From: CAYRZF01 sp964428805
GTDB taxonomy: Bacteria > Methylomirabilota > Methylomirabilia > Rokubacteriales > CSP1-6
Length of the DNA: 13,072 nt
Assembly (NCBI GenBank): GCA_964428805.1
Contig: CAYRZF010000058.1
Span: forward strand, 1 to 13,072
Direction: 5' to 3'
How positions within the stretch are numbered: the stretch's first letter is position 1; each line of letters begins with the position of its first letter. Both the position numbers and the translations under genes were made by a program. Below, in pieces: positions 12,416-13,072 of this stretch. The notes beneath the pieces were generated by a model, which saw nothing but the letters and a program-made list of their open reading frames with translations, was not told the DNA's origin and searched no databases.

Positions 12416-13072
12416 TCATGTCGCAGATGGTGTGCCGATCAGGGTGGTTGTGACCTTTTCGTTTCGGCGAATCTCGTCGGGGGTCCCGTCGGCTAAAATC
12501 GTCCCTTCGTGCATCGCCACGATCCGATCAGAGTACTTGAACACCACGTCCATGTCGTGCTCGATGATCACGGCCGTGATCTTTCCGGATCTTACGATGG
12601 CCGTGATGATGTCCATGATGGGGGCCTTCTCGCGCGTGCTGACGCCGCTCGTCGGCTCGTCGAGAAATAACAGCTTCGGTCTGAGCGCATAGGCCACGGC
12701 CACGTCCAGGAGCTTACGTTCCCCCTGGGAGAGCCCGCCGGCCAGCATCCCGGCCTTGCTCTCGAGGCCAAACTGCTGAAGCACCTCCATGGCTTCGTCC
12801 CGAACGCCGCGATCGTGATCGGCGAGGGCGAAAAGCCGGCGGGTCTTTCCCTCTCGGGAGAAGATGGAGAGTGCCACATTATCGAGCGTGGTCAGCTGGT
12901 CGAACAGGTTCACGAGCTGAAAGCTCCGCGCGATCCCCTCGGCGATCCGCTCATGAATGGATTGGTGGGTGACATTGATTCCTCGGAAGACGATGCTCCC
13001 GCTGTCCGGGCGAAGCAGGCCGCTGATCAGGTTCACCAGGGTGGTCTTGCCCGCGCCGTTGGAGCCGATGAG
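12416..13072 (-). CDS. LivG-like ABC transporter ATPase, 5' end cut by the window
   Basis: The reading frame is open to the right edge; 218 residues are visible and the first roughly 30 are missing. Walker A GSNGAGKTT is at visible residues 3-11. It is followed by the Q-loop ARSFQLVNLFDQLTTLDNV typical of LivG/UrtD proteins, a signature LSQGERKLLDVAVA (114-127), Walker B LLFLDEPTSG (from 134) and the H-loop IIEHDMDVV (H172). The form LSQGE... with DEPTSGVS resembles a subgroup of HAAT ATPases more than classical LivG of enteric bacteria. It pairs with the LivF-like gene downstream (21-nt gap) as the ATPase dimer at the cytoplasmic face of an importer. The substrate could be amino acids, amides, urea or aromatic acids. 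Confidence 0.9.
   Translation of the reverse strand, partial: LIGSNGAGKTTLVNLISGLLRPDSGSIVFRGINVTHQSIHERIAEGIARSFQLVNLFDQLTTLDNVALSIFSREGKTRRLFALADHDRGVRDEAMEVLQQFGLESKAGMLAGGLSQGERKLLDVAVAYALRPKLLFLDEPTSGVSTREKAPIMDIITAIVRSGKITAVIIEHDMDVVFKYSDRIVAMHEGTILADGTPDEIRRNEKVTTTLIGTPSAT

Overview
The window is GC-rich bacterial DNA with dense, mostly G/C-ending coding and short or overlapping gene junctions. The mix of a HAAT-type (branched-chain amino acid type) ABC transporter, a dienelactone hydrolase, a sigma-54 regulator and a Rho-independent-terminator-poor layout fits an uncultured soil or subsurface lineage such as Rokubacteria/Methylomirabilota or a deltaproteobacterium-like group. This placement is inference only; no marker in the window fixes the taxon. 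A run of exactly 100 N (9260-9359) shows that this is a scaffolded draft or metagenome assembly.

Left block (about 27-7727, all on the minus strand, transcribed right to left): a short MscS-like TM-helix membrane protein, thioredoxin, trpE, trpG, thiL, two tandem CNNM/CorC-type (DUF21-CBS-CorC) transport proteins, a dienelactone hydrolase-family protein and a 54-aa single-span membrane protein. From MscS-like to the hydrolase the junctions are 16-52 nt gaps, ATGA overlaps (trpG/thiL, corC2/corC1) or an 8-nt overlap (thiL/corC2), so this looks like one long mixed-function operon. A GC-rich inverted repeat forms the extreme 3' end of trpE, and a G-run array fills the trpE-trpG gap.

Middle block (7728-9257, plus strand): a divergent promoter region leads into a complete NtrC-type response regulator (receiver, AAA+ sigma-54 interaction domain, Fis-type HTH). 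It ends at a strong GC hairpin just before the N gap. No histidine kinase gene is visible.

Right of the gap (9360-11279, plus strand): a well-formed sigma-54 promoter (GG-N10-GC) with candidate enhancer half-sites about 85-120 bp upstream drives a compact operon: a stand-alone receiver protein, a 48-aa single-span membrane peptide and a FIST-domain sensory protein. With the sigma-54 activator on the other side of the gap, this is the most interesting unit in the window: a possible small sensory/signalling module under sigma-54 control.

Far right (11281-13072, minus strand): a 67-aa ribbon-helix-helix protein convergent with the FIST gene, then the two ATPase genes (livF-like, then livG-like cut by the window edge) of a HAAT-family ABC importer. 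No rRNA, tRNA, CRISPR array, transposase or phage gene is seen.
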